From Janthinobacterium psychrotolerans (GTDB lineage Bacteria > Pseudomonadota > Gammaproteobacteria > Burkholderiales > Burkholderiaceae_D), in assembly GCF_001677885.1 (NCBI RefSeq), contig NZ_LOCQ01000060.1:248001-312000 (forward strand): 64,000 bases of DNA. The letters are read 5' to 3'. The position numbers were made by a program, and so were the translations under genes. The notes beneath the pieces are model-generated. The model was given only the letters and a program-made list of their open reading frames with translations. It did not search any database and was not told the origin of the DNA. This document shows, piece by piece, positions 1 through 8,114 of this stretch (within the stretch, counting starts at the first letter, position 1; each line of letters begins with the position of its first letter).

Positions 1-484
1 GCTGTTCGACGGCAAAATAGCTGTGCAGGGCGGCCGAAAACGGAAACGGCTGGCTGCCCGTGTTGTGCACGGCGAGGCTGATCTCCAGCGATGATGCCTG
101 CACCGCCACCCGCAGGCGCAGGGCGAAGTCGAACGGCCAGGCGGCGGCGATCGCCGGCGGCAGGTCGTCCTGGGTCAAGCTGAATTCGGCCCAGGCGGCG
201 CCGTTGTCGGTGCCGCTGGCCGCTTGCCGCCAGGTCGCCACGCGGGCAAAGCCGTGGCGCATGCCGGCGCCGCGCGCGCCGAACTGCGGGAAGATCACCG
301 GCACGCCGCCACGGATGGCGCGGCTGCCGTCGAGTTTTGACTCCCGGCTGCAGAACAGGCGTTCGCGGCCATCGCCGCTGCGCCACGACACCAGGTGGCC
401 GCCATACAGCGTTACCGTCGCCTGCGCGCCATCGGCGGCGCGGATGGTCACGGCCGGCAGCTGGCCAAATGTGTGCTTGCTCAT
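1..484 (-). CDS. D-hexose-6-phosphate mutarotase (YeaD-like), C-terminus outside window
   Basis: The minus-strand reading frame opens at the ATG at 484 (start MSKHTFGQLPAV) and runs off the left edge, so about 161 N-terminal residues are visible. The segment carries the pattern of the aldose-1-epimerase-like hexose-6-phosphate mutarotases: a beta strand with YGGHLVSW, then RAIRGGVPVIFPQFG, then GMRHGFAR with the early active-site histidine. The family interconverts alpha and beta anomers of glucose-6-phosphate and related sugars in the cytosol. It lies 13 nt downstream of the amidase gene on the same strand and may be co-transcribed. The family call is fairly firm; the exact substrate is inference. 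Confidence 0.8.
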   Translation of the reverse strand, partial: MSKHTFGQLPAVTIRAADGAQATVTLYGGHLVSWRSGDGRERLFCSRESKLDGSRAIRGGVPVIFPQFGARGAGMRHGFARVATWRQAASGTDNGAAWAEFSLTQDDLPPAIAAAWPFDFALRLRVAVQASSLEISLAVHNTGSQPFPFSAALHSYFAVEQ

Positions 485-497
485 GCTTGTGTTCCTG

Positions 498-1907
498 TCA
501 GGTCATGCGGCTTTTCGCCAGCGGCGGATTTTTCGCAAAGTAGTTCTTGATGCCGGTGACGATGGCGTTGGCCATCTGGTCCTGGTAGCCGTTGTCGGTC
601 AGCTTGGCTTCTTCTTCCGGATTGGAGATAAAGGCGGTCTCGATCAGGATGGAAGGGATGTCCGGGGCTTTCAGCACGGCGAAGCCGGCCTGCTCGACGG
701 AGCCCTTGTGCAGGCGGTTGATGCCGCCGATTTCGCGCAGCACGGCCGCGCCCAGCTTCATGCTGTCATTGATCTGCGCCGTCGTCGACAGGTCGAGCAG
801 CACGCTGGCCAGCTGCTTGTCGTGGTTGCCCACATTCACGCCGCCGATCAGGTCGGCCTGGTTTTCTTTATCCGCCAGCCAGCGCGCCGCGCTCGACGAG
901 GCGCCTTTTTCGGACAGTGCAAACACCGACGAGCCGCGCGCGGTCGGCTGCACGAAGGCGTCGGCGTGGATCGAGACAAACAGATCGGCCTGCACCTTGC
1001 GTGCCTTTTCCACCCGCATGCCGAGCGGGACGAAAAAGTCGGCGTCGCGCGTAAGCATCACGCGCATGTTCGGCAGCAGTTCGAGCTTGGCTTTCAGGCG
1101 CTTGGCAATGGCCAGCACCACGTCTTTTTCACGGCTGCCACGGCGCCCGCTGGCGCCCGGATCTTCGCCGCCATGGCCAGGGTCGAGCGCGACGGTAATC
1201 ATGCGCACCACTTTTTGCCCGGGCTGGGGCCGCGCTTCGGGACGCTGCTCCGGGCGCGGGTCGGGGCGCACCGCCGGCAGCGTCGGCGTGGCCGGTACGC
1301 CCGGTATCACCACGACCAGCGGCGGCTTGCCGCTGTCGGGCAGCGGCAGCGCCGGTGGCGGCGTGTGCGTGTCGGTCATCAAAGGCTTGTTCGGATCGCT
1401 CGACCAGTCGCCCTTTTCGATCATCTGCGCGATCAGGTCCGGTTCCTGCACCGGGTACAGGTCAAAGATCAGGCGGTGGTTGTAGGAGCCGGCCGGCGGC
1501 AAGGTAAACAGCTGCGGGCGCACTTCCTCCTTCAGGTCGAACACCAGGCGCACCACGTGCGGCCGGTTCTGGCCCACGCGCACCTGCTTGATATACGGGT
1601 CGTTCGACTGGATCTTGGCCACCAGGCCCTTGAGCGTGGGATTGAGTTCCAGTCCCTCGATGTCGACCACCAGGCGCTCCGGGTCTTTCACGATGAAGTG
1701 GGTGGCTTTCAGGATGCTGTCGTTTTCCAGCGTGACGCGGGTGTAGTCGTCGGCCGGCCAGACGCGCACGGCGAGAATTTGCGCCGCCATCGCCGACATC
1801 GGCGCGAACACGGACAACAGCAGGGTGCCGCCGGCCTTCAGTACCGTACGCCGTGTGACCGGCGACGATATCAAAGGTTCGGGGCGAAGGTGAGACGGTG
1901 GAGGCAT
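498..1907 (-). CDS. amiC: N-acetylmuramoyl-L-alanine amidase AmiC type
   Basis: This 469-residue periplasmic amidase cleaves the amide bond between muramic acid and the stem peptide during septum splitting. The N-terminus has a twin-arginine-like signal (TRRTVLKAG followed by a hydrophobic stretch ending AMA), as in AmiA/AmiC, so Tat export is likely. An AMIN domain follows (about residues 45-150), then a Pro-rich linker (about 190-235), then the zinc-dependent Amidase_3 domain. Metal and catalytic residues are recognisable in DPGHGGEDPGA, SIHADAF and LIETAFISN. The start overlaps the end of tsaE by 37 nt, implying translational coupling in a tsaE-amiC operon, an arrangement common in proteobacteria. 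Confidence 0.93.
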   Translation of the reverse strand: MPPPSHLRPEPLISSPVTRRTVLKAGGTLLLSVFAPMSAMAAQILAVRVWPADDYTRVTLENDSILKATHFIVKDPERLVVDIEGLELNPTLKGLVAKIQSNDPYIKQVRVGQNRPHVVRLVFDLKEEVRPQLFTLPPAGSYNHRLIFDLYPVQEPDLIAQMIEKGDWSSDPNKPLMTDTHTPPPALPLPDSGKPPLVVVIPGVPATPTLPAVRPDPRPEQRPEARPQPGQKVVRMITVALDPGHGGEDPGASGRRGSREKDVVLAIAKRLKAKLELLPNMRVMLTRDADFFVPLGMRVEKARKVQADLFVSIHADAFVQPTARGSSVFALSEKGASSSAARWLADKENQADLIGGVNVGNHDKQLASVLLDLSTTAQINDSMKLGAAVLREIGGINRLHKGSVEQAGFAVLKAPDIPSILIETAFISNPEEEAKLTDNGYQDQMANAIVTGIKNYFAKNPPLAKSRMT

Positions 1908-2359
1908 GACAGACCCAATTCAGAAGACGCTTGCAATTCTACATCACGGCCCTGTCCCGCCACGCTCAGGTAAATATCGAGGTCGGCGGCGGGCAGCACC
2001 GGATACGCTTTTTCAGGCCACTCGATGATGCAGATGTTATGGCCGTCGAAGTCCTCGCGAAAACCGGCGTCGAGGAATTCTTCGGCGCTGCCCATGCGGT
2101 ACAGGTCGAAGTGGATCACCTGCACGGCCTGGCCGCCCAGCTGTACCGAATACGGTTCGGACAAAGTATACGTGGGACTTTTTACATGGCCCGCATGGCC
2201 GGCCGCGTGCAGCAGCGCGCGCGTCAGGGCCGTCTTGCCGGCGCCCAGGTCGCCGTGCAGATAGATCGCCAGTCCCGGCGCCAGCGCACGCGCCAGGGCG
2301 GCGCCCAGCGCGGCCGTGCCGGCTTCGTCGTGGAGATGGGCTTTGAAGTGTTCGGTCAT
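1871..2359 (-). CDS. tsaE: tRNA threonylcarbamoyladenosine biosynthesis ATPase TsaE
   Basis: TsaE is the small P-loop ATPase that works with TsaB and TsaD to make t6A37 on ANN-decoding tRNAs. The Walker A motif GDLGAGKTALTR is intact, followed by SPTYTLSEPY and the HFDLYRM and IIEWPEK motifs typical of the family. I place the start at the ATG at 2359 (MTEHFKAHLHDE, 162 aa); the open frame extends 18 codons upstream to 2413, but those residues do not resemble family N-termini. The gene is divergent from queG and overlaps amiC. The partner tsaD lies far away at 51731-52771. Confidence 0.93.
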   Translation of the reverse strand: MTEHFKAHLHDEAGTAALGAALARALAPGLAIYLHGDLGAGKTALTRALLHAAGHAGHVKSPTYTLSEPYSVQLGGQAVQVIHFDLYRMGSAEEFLDAGFREDFDGHNICIIEWPEKAYPVLPAADLDIYLSVAGQGRDVELQASSELGLSCLHRLTFAPNL

Positions 2360-2454
2360 AGTCTTCGGTATCGCATAAAATGGAGGCAGCCTGCGCCCGC
2401 GCGCATCTGTCATTGTAACCGCCAGCGCCCCTGCCGCACTTCGTAAAGTTTCCT

Positions 2455-3546
2455 ATGTCCGCCACCGTCACCGATCTCGCCGCTTTAGCGCACGCCATCA
2501 AGCTATGGGGGCGCGAGCTCGGTTTTGCCGAGGTGCGCATCGCCGATGTCGACCTGGCGCACATGGAGGCGCCCTTGCAGGCCTGGCTGGACGCAGGGTA
2601 TCACGGCGAGATGGAATACATGGCCGGCCATGGCATGAAGCGTGCGCGTCCGGCCGAACTGGTGCCGGGCACGGTGCGCGCCATCAGCGCGCGCATGAAC
2701 TACCTGCCGCCGGCGCTGGGTCCCGACTGGCGCGCACACGAAGCGGCGCGCGACGCCGACCCGTCGGCGGCCGTGATCTCGGTGTATGCGCGTGGCCGCG
2801 ATTATCACAAGGTGATGCGTTCGCGCCTGCAGCAGCTGGCCGAGCGCATCAGGGGCGAGATCGGCGACTTCGGCTACCGCGTGTTCAGCGATTCGGCGCC
2901 CGTGATGGAGGTCGAACTGGCGGCCAAGGCGGGGCTGGGCTGGCGCGGCAAGCACACCTTGCTGATCAACCGCCAGGGCGGCTCCTTCTTTTTTCTCGGC
3001 GAGATCCTGGTCGACGTGCCGCTGCCGGTCGATGCGCCCGAAACGCCGCGCTGCGGCCAGTGTTCGGCCTGCATTACCGTTTGCCCGACGCAGGCGATTC
3101 TGGGGCCGCACCGGCTCGATGCGCGCCGCTGCATCTCTTACCTCACCATCGAATTGAAGGGTGCAATTCCGGTCGAGATGCGCCCGCTGATCGGCAACAA
3201 GGTGTATGGCTGCGACGATTGCCAGACCGTCTGCCCGTGGAACAAGTTCGCCCAGCGCGCCGTGGTGCCCGACTTCGACGAGCGCCATAGCCTGGGCAGC
3301 GCCGGCATGGTCGACTTGTTCGCCTGGACCGAAGAGGAATTCAACCGCCGCATGGAAGGCAGCGCGATCCGCCGCATCGGCCACGAACGCTGGCTGCGCA
3401 ACCTGGCCGTCGGCATGGGCAATGCGGCGGCCAAGGCCAAAGGCCAGCCCGATATCGTGGCGGCGCTGCTGTCGCGGCGCGACCATCCGTCGGCAATCGT
3501 GCGTGAACATGTGGCGTGGGCGCTGGCCCTGCACGGCGTGGAGTGA
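2455..3546 (+). CDS. queG: epoxyqueuosine reductase QueG
   Basis: This 363-residue cytosolic enzyme catalyses the last step of queuosine synthesis, reducing epoxyqueuosine to queuosine in tRNA with cobalamin and two [4Fe-4S] clusters. Two ferredoxin-like cysteine clusters are visible: CGQCSACITVCPT (about residues 202-214) and CDDCQTVCPWN (about residues 252-262). The segment AKAGLGWRGKHTLLI is a family hallmark, and a HEAT-like tail occupies the C-terminus. It diverges from tsaE across 95 nt, so two tRNA-modification genes share a promoter region. Confidence 0.95.
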   Translation: MSATVTDLAALAHAIKLWGRELGFAEVRIADVDLAHMEAPLQAWLDAGYHGEMEYMAGHGMKRARPAELVPGTVRAISARMNYLPPALGPDWRAHEAARDADPSAAVISVYARGRDYHKVMRSRLQQLAERIRGEIGDFGYRVFSDSAPVMEVELAAKAGLGWRGKHTLLINRQGGSFFFLGEILVDVPLPVDAPETPRCGQCSACITVCPTQAILGPHRLDARRCISYLTIELKGAIPVEMRPLIGNKVYGCDDCQTVCPWNKFAQRAVVPDFDERHSLGSAGMVDLFAWTEEEFNRRMEGSAIRRIGHERWLRNLAVGMGNAAAKAKGQPDIVAALLSRRDHPSAIVREHVAWALALHGVE

Positions 3547-3576
3547 AACGGTTACATTTCTTTTTCTTGACTTATC

Positions 3577-3618
3577 GATATATCGTTATAAAATGACGAT
3601 ACCTACTAACGATATATC
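3577..3618. promoter_or_regulatory. inverted-repeat operator upstream of yqjI
   Basis: GATATATCGTT at 3577-3587 is repeated exactly in inverse (AACGATATATC) at 3608-3618 in an unusually AT-rich patch that ends 17 nt before the yqjI ATG. A partial third half-site, ACGATA, lies between them at 3596-3601. Position and symmetry suggest the binding site of the PadR-family regulator encoded immediately downstream, giving autoregulation of yqjI-yqjH. The repeat is read directly; the regulator assignment is inference. Confidence 0.7.
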
Positions 3619-3635
3619 TTTAAAGAAGAGAAAAC

Positions 3636-4268
3636 ATGAGAAACTCACAGCACACAGAACACGGCCAGCATCGCCATCACCACCACCACCATCATCAACA
3701 CGAGCGCATGGAACTGCACGGCCGCGGCCCGCGCGGCGGCGGCTTTGACGGCGGCGAACGCGGCGACGGCATGGGCCGTGGCGGTCCTGGCGGGCGCGGC
3801 GAACGCGCCGAACGCGTGTTTGGCCGCGGCGACCTGCCTTTGATCGTGCTGGCGCTGATCGAAATCAGCCCGCGCCATGGCTATGAAATCATCAAGGCCA
3901 TCGAAGAGCGTTGCGCCGGCGCCTATGCCCCGAGCCCGGGCGCCGTCTACCCGACCTTGACCTTGCTCGAAGAACAGGACCAGGTGACGTCGTCCGACAG
4001 CGGCAGCGGCAAGAAGCTCTACACCATCACCGAACCGGGCCGCGCTCACCTCGATGCCAACCGCGCGCAGGTCGACGGCATTTTCGCCCGCCTCGACATG
4101 GTGGCCCGCATGCAGGCGCGCCGCGCGCTGCCCGAACGCCTGCACCAGGCCATGCACACGCTCAAGCACGCGCTGCTGCTCAATAAAACCAGCTGGAGCG
4201 AGGAGCAGACGGAACGGGTCGCCGCCATCCTGGAAAAAGCCGCCAACGACATCGTCGACAGCCACTGA
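3636..4268 (+). CDS. yqjI: PadR-family metal-responsive regulator, YqjI type
   Basis: This 210-residue protein has a PadR winged-helix domain (about residues 65-145: LIVLALIEISPRHGYEIIKA, then SPGAVYPTLTLLEEQ) and a C-terminal helical dimerisation region. It matches E. coli YqjI, a nickel-sensitive repressor of the adjacent ferric-reductase gene yqjH. As in YqjI, the N-terminus is a His-rich tail (seven consecutive His plus neighbours, about residues 8-22) followed by a Gly/Arg-rich linker, suited to binding Ni or Fe. The yqjH homologue follows 23 nt downstream on the same strand, whereas the two genes diverge in E. coli. An inverted-repeat operator candidate precedes the gene. Confidence 0.85.
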   Translation: MRNSQHTEHGQHRHHHHHHHQHERMELHGRGPRGGGFDGGERGDGMGRGGPGGRGERAERVFGRGDLPLIVLALIEISPRHGYEIIKAIEERCAGAYAPSPGAVYPTLTLLEEQDQVTSSDSGSGKKLYTITEPGRAHLDANRAQVDGIFARLDMVARMQARRALPERLHQAMHTLKHALLLNKTSWSEEQTERVAAILEKAANDIVDSH

Positions 4269-4291
4269 ACCCCACCGACCAAGGACAGGAC

Positions 4292-5119
4292 ATGACAGAC
4301 GCATCCAGCACTCCCCAGCGCACGCACACCATCGAACGCCTGCGCCATGCATTGAAACTGCGCGTACTGACGGTGGTGCGCACCGAAGAACTGACGGCGC
4401 ACATGCGCCGCATCATCCTGGCCGGCGCCGACCTGGACGGCTTTGTGTCGCCCTCGCACGACGACCACGTCAAATTGTTTTTCCCGGCGCCCGGCGACAC
4501 GCAGCCGGTGTTGCCGGCGCTGGGCCAGGGCGCCAATCCGATCGAGTACGCCGAAGGCGCGCGTCCGGTCGCGCGCAACTACACGCCGCGCCGCCACGAC
4601 CCCGTCAAGGGCGAACTCGAGATCGACTTCGTGCTGCATGGCGACGGGCCGGCGTCGACCTGGGCCGCGCAGGCGGCGCCAGGCCAGACCCTGGGCGTCG
4701 GTGGTCCACGCGGCTCGATGGTGGTGCCGCTCGACTTCGACTGGTATGTGCTGGTCGGCGACCAGACGGCGCTGCCGGCGATCGCCCGCCGCCTGGAGCA
4801 GCTGCCGGCCGGCGCGCGCGCGATTGCAGTGATTGAAACCGTCGACGATGGCGAGCAGCTGGCGCTCGAATCTCGGGCGCAGGCCGATTTCCACTGGGTC
4901 GGGCGCAATGGCCGCCAGGGTGCGCTATTGCTGGAAGCGCTGCAGCGGATCGCCTTGCCGCAGGACGGCGACGGTTTTGTGTGGGTGGCGTGCGAGCATG
5001 CGCAGGTAAAGGGTTTGCGCGCTCATTTCATCGACGCCGGCGTGCCCAGGCAGCATTTGCATGTGGCCAGTTACTGGAAGCATGGGGCGGCCGAGCATCA
5101 TGAACGTCACGACGAGTAA
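4292..5119 (+). CDS. yqjH: siderophore-interacting protein / NADPH-dependent ferric-chelate reductase YqjH
   Basis: This 275-residue flavoprotein of the SIP family uses NADPH and FAD to reduce ferric siderophores and release iron. The FAD-binding beta barrel (about residues 20-135) contains the RNYTPRRHD motif that contacts flavin, then GPRGSMVVP. A C-terminal SIP domain follows with GDQTALPAIARRLEQLP and the closing ASYWKHG. It is placed directly after the yqjI repressor gene, so iron release and nickel stress are probably linked as in enterics. The start is the ATG at 4292; a GGACAGG upstream serves as ribosome binding site. Confidence 0.9.
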   Translation: MTDASSTPQRTHTIERLRHALKLRVLTVVRTEELTAHMRRIILAGADLDGFVSPSHDDHVKLFFPAPGDTQPVLPALGQGANPIEYAEGARPVARNYTPRRHDPVKGELEIDFVLHGDGPASTWAAQAAPGQTLGVGGPRGSMVVPLDFDWYVLVGDQTALPAIARRLEQLPAGARAIAVIETVDDGEQLALESRAQADFHWVGRNGRQGALLLEALQRIALPQDGDGFVWVACEHAQVKGLRAHFIDAGVPRQHLHVASYWKHGAAEHHERHDE

Positions 5120-5150
5120 TCAAGGCCAGGATCAACAGCGGGCCGGAGAC

Positions 5151-5250
5151 GCGGGCCCGAGAAAATGCCGATGGCGGCGTTGCAGCTCCTCGCCGTACAT
5201 GCGTACTGTCTTCGTCGCTGCGCCTTGCCCTCGACATTTTTCAGGCCCGC
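5151..5250. repeat. 100-bp imperfect palindrome (REP/BIME-like extragenic element)
   Basis: The block starts GCGGGCCCGAGAAAATGCCGA and ends with the near inverse (TCGACATTTTTCAGGCCCGC). The arms stay partly complementary inward to a centre around CCGTACATGCGTACTG near 5194-5209. Transcribed, it would form a long interrupted hairpin between the convergent yqjH and dctR genes. It has no ribosome binding site or coding character in any frame. It is best read as a repeated extragenic palindrome that may also stop transcription from both sides. Whether it recurs in the genome cannot be judged from this window. Confidence 0.6.
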
Positions 5251-5342
5251 TTGGCCCGGTGTGCCCGTGCTGGCGACCAAGGTTGTAATTCGCTTTGCGG
5301 GTGTACTCAAGGCGCAGGGACGCTAACTTGACGGCCAAGGTT

Positions 5343-5927
5343 CTACTTCAACAACCCCGCCAGCTCCACCGCCGTCTTGACCTGCATCTTGTCGAAGATA
5401 TGCGCGCGGTGCACTTCCACCGTGCGCATGCTGATGCCGAGTTTGTCGGCCACCACCTTGTTCATCTTGCCGGCCAAAATCAGGTCCAGCACTTCGCGCT
5501 CGCGCGTCGACAGGGTGGCCAGGCGGGCGTGCACGGCGGCCAGTTCGCCGGCCTGGCGCGAGCTGGCCAGGCCCTGCTGCACCCGGTCCATCAGGTCGTT
5601 GTCGTTGAACGGCTTTTCAAAGAAATCGAGGGCGCCGCGTTTCAGGCTGTCGACCGCCATCGGCACGTCGCCATGGCCGGTCAGGAAAATCACCGGCAGG
5701 CGCGCCGCCAGGTCGCGCTTGACCAGCAGGTCGAACAGGGCGATGCCGTTCATGTCGGGCATGCGCACATCGAGCAGCACGCAGTCGCCCTGTTCGTCAA
5801 AGCTGCCGTCGAGGCTGTCGAGGAACTGCTGTGCGCTGGCGTAGCTGCGTGCCTCGATGCTGCGCGAGGCGGCCAGCCAGGACAGGGAATCGCGCACTAC
5901 TTCTTCGTCGTCGATAATATGCAGCAT
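5343..5927 (-). CDS. dctR: FixJ/LuxR-family response regulator, DctR type
   Basis: This 194-residue regulator has an N-terminal receiver domain with the acidic pocket DDEE at residues 6-9, the phosphoacceptor Asp53 (VLLDVRMPD) and the switch lysine in FFEKPF. A LuxR-type helix-turn-helix follows (STREREVLDLILAGKMNK, then SMRTVEVHRAHIFDKM). It is encoded 29 nt downstream of a PAS sensor kinase on the same strand. This pair resembles the Rhodobacter DctS/DctR system for C4-dicarboxylate uptake, and the TRAP substrate-binding gene diverging from the kinase supports that reading. The actual ligand is not proven. Confidence 0.85.
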   Translation of the reverse strand: MLHIIDDEEVVRDSLSWLAASRSIEARSYASAQQFLDSLDGSFDEQGDCVLLDVRMPDMNGIALFDLLVKRDLAARLPVIFLTGHGDVPMAVDSLKRGALDFFEKPFNDNDLMDRVQQGLASSRQAGELAAVHARLATLSTREREVLDLILAGKMNKVVADKLGISMRTVEVHRAHIFDKMQVKTAVELAGLLK

Positions 5928-5956
5928 GGTCTCTCCGGTGACAGCGCTCGCTGTCG

Positions 5957-7987
5957 TTATGCGTTGGTCGCGTGATACGTTACGGTGCGCGGCACGGCCG
6001 GCACGCTGAAGGTGAAAATCGTGCCGCCGGCAGGATTGGGCGCAAAGGTCAGGGCGCCGCCATGGAACTCGATGGCGGTGCGGCAGATATTGAGGCCCAT
6101 GCCCATGCCTTCGGCCTTGGTCGAGAAAAACGGCGAAAACAGCCGTTCGGCCACATCCTTCGGTATGCCATGGCCCTGGTCGATCACGTCCACCGTCACC
6201 ATTTCCTGCTGCGCGTCGTAACTGGCGCGCAGGCGCATGATACGCCGTCCGGGCGCCGCGTCCTGCATCGCTTCGATGGCGTTGCGCGTCAGATTCAGCA
6301 GCACCTGTTCGATCATCACCGGATCGGCATGCAGCAGCGGCAGCTCGGGCGCGATCTCTTCGACGACGGTGACATAGAATTTGCGCGCCTGCAGGTCGAT
6401 CAGCGCGCGGATGCCGTCGACCAGGCTGCGGATGGCGATGTCCTGGCGCTGCGGTTCGCTCTTGCGCACGAAATCGTGCACGCTGCGGATGATCTGGCCG
6501 GCCCGCTGCGCCTGCGCGCTGGCCTGTTCCAGCGCCGGTTTCAGGATAGTGGTTTGCACCGGCTGGCCGCTGTCGCTGGCCCGGTTGATCAGGTTCAGCG
6601 CGCCGGTGGTATAGCTGGAAATGGCCGCCAGCGGCTGGTTCAGCTCATGCGCCAGCATCGACGCCAGCTCGCCCATGGTGGCCAGGCGCGCGCTGGTCTG
6701 CAGCTTTTCCTGCTGCTGGCGATTGAGTTCTTCCACCCGCTTGCGGTCCGAGATATCGAGCACGGAACCCATCCAGCCGGTCTGCTTGCCGTTCTTGTCG
6801 ACCAGCGGCGCTTCGAAGATCAGCACCGGCACGCGGGTGCCGTCGGGGCGCTGGAAATGGGTTTCAAATTGCGGCGTGACATTGCCGGCCAGCGCCTTGG
6901 CAAAGCGCTGCTGGTATTCGTCCATCGCCTCGGGCGCCCAGTAGGGCATCGGCGGCAGGCGGCCGAGGATTTCTTCCGAGCTGTAGCCGACCATCTGGCA
7001 GAACGCCGGATTCACATACGTCACGCGTCCTTCCAGGTCGCGCGCGCGCATGCCGGTGACCAGCGAATTTTCCATCGCCGTGCGAAACAGCATCTGCTGG
7101 CGCAGCGCGCCTTCGGCCGTCAGGCGGCGCGAGATATGGCGCCACAGGGCCAGCAAGCTCCACAGCAAACCGAGCGACAGCGCGATCACCGAGCCGACCA
7201 GCAGATTGGGCAGCAGCTTGGGCTGGCTTTTCACGCTGTCGGTAAACAGGGTGATGTTCGCGCCCGGCACGTCGAGCGCGCGTTTGTGGGTGTACACGCC
7301 GTGGCCGGGGCCGGCGGCGGCGCGCCGCGCCAGCACCTTGTCGTCGCGGTCGATCAGCGAGATCTGGTTGTCCTGGGCGAACCACCAGGGTACCATTTCA
7401 TCGAGCAGGCTGCTGACCTGGTAGGTCGCCACCAGGCTGCCGATATACTGCTGGCCGCCGAACAGCGGCTGGTGGTAGTCCATCAGCATGGCGCCGGGCG
7501 GCGCGTCGGGAAAGCCGCTCTGCTGCGCCGGCTGGGCGTACTGGCCCCGGTGCAGGCGGCGCGCATTGTCGCCGGCCGTCAGCGACAGCGCCGAAAAGTG
7601 GGTTTCCTGGCTCAGGGTATGGTCGCTCGAGGCGCGCACCTGGCCGCTCGTGTCGAGCCAGATCACGCGCTGCAGTTCGCGCCCGTTGCGCAGCATCTGC
7701 TGCAGCCGCTCGTGCACGCCGGCCGGCGGCACCGTGCCCTTGGCGATATCGGTGCCCAGGTTGAACAGGCTTTCCTCGTTGCGCGCCAGCTGGAAGCGGA
7801 TGGTCTGCTCGACCCATAAGGTATCGGCGATCAGCTGCTCCTGGCGCTCGTTGCTTTCCATCTGGCGCGCCTGCCATGGCAGCCAGAACAGCACGGACAG
7901 GAACAGCAGCAGCAGCAGTACCGGCAGCAGCCAACGCACGGGGCTGGTAAACTGCAGACGGCGCGCGAAGGTGGGCGGATTTTTCAT
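5957..7987 (-). CDS. dctS: membrane-bound PAS sensor histidine kinase, DctS type
   Basis: The protein has 676 residues from the ATG at 7987; the longer open frame upstream overlaps the palindromic control region and is not believable. Order: TM1 (about 18-38), a periplasmic sensor domain of about 220 residues, TM2 (about 259-280), a PAS domain (from about 300, with VTYVNPAFCQMVGYSSEEIL), and a HisKA domain with His447 in SMLAHELNQPLAAIS. The HATPase domain has N-box LTRNAIEAM, G1 DQGHGIP and G2 GMGMGLNI. The architecture fits DctS/DctB-like sensors of dicarboxylates. It is co-transcribed with dctR and faces dctP across a shared 127-nt control region. Confidence 0.88.
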   Translation of the reverse strand: MKNPPTFARRLQFTSPVRWLLPVLLLLLFLSVLFWLPWQARQMESNERQEQLIADTLWVEQTIRFQLARNEESLFNLGTDIAKGTVPPAGVHERLQQMLRNGRELQRVIWLDTSGQVRASSDHTLSQETHFSALSLTAGDNARRLHRGQYAQPAQQSGFPDAPPGAMLMDYHQPLFGGQQYIGSLVATYQVSSLLDEMVPWWFAQDNQISLIDRDDKVLARRAAAGPGHGVYTHKRALDVPGANITLFTDSVKSQPKLLPNLLVGSVIALSLGLLWSLLALWRHISRRLTAEGALRQQMLFRTAMENSLVTGMRARDLEGRVTYVNPAFCQMVGYSSEEILGRLPPMPYWAPEAMDEYQQRFAKALAGNVTPQFETHFQRPDGTRVPVLIFEAPLVDKNGKQTGWMGSVLDISDRKRVEELNRQQQEKLQTSARLATMGELASMLAHELNQPLAAISSYTTGALNLINRASDSGQPVQTTILKPALEQASAQAQRAGQIIRSVHDFVRKSEPQRQDIAIRSLVDGIRALIDLQARKFYVTVVEEIAPELPLLHADPVMIEQVLLNLTRNAIEAMQDAAPGRRIMRLRASYDAQQEMVTVDVIDQGHGIPKDVAERLFSPFFSTKAEGMGMGLNICRTAIEFHGGALTFAPNPAGGTIFTFSVPAVPRTVTYHATNA

Positions 7988-8018
7988 GGCTCGCAGGGTA
8001 GCGCGTTCTCGGGGTGGT

Positions 8019-8042
8019 GCCAGTGTGGTTAACCACACTGGC
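8019..8042. promoter_or_regulatory. 24-bp perfect palindrome between dctS and dctP
   Basis: The half-site GCCAGTGTGGTT is followed without spacer by its exact inverse, giving a 24-bp perfect palindrome. It sits 31 nt upstream of the dctS start and 72 nt upstream of dctP. Its central position between divergent genes and its perfect dyad make it a strong candidate operator, most economically for the LuxR-type regulator DctR encoded next to it. The palindrome is directly visible; the binding protein is inferred. Confidence 0.75.
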
Positions 8043-8114
8043 TTAATTCCATTATTTCGCACATTATCGGCGCAGATCCATAATAAGGCATCTGTTTTCG
8101 CCACGGAGACTGCA

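Noticed and set aside
60..1973. 637-codon plus-strand open frame
   Set aside because: It is antisense to amiC and the mutarotase gene, both with clear motifs.
5061..5338. several short frames over the palindrome
   Set aside because: They read through the inverted repeat in both directions, so the frames reflect the palindrome and not a gene.
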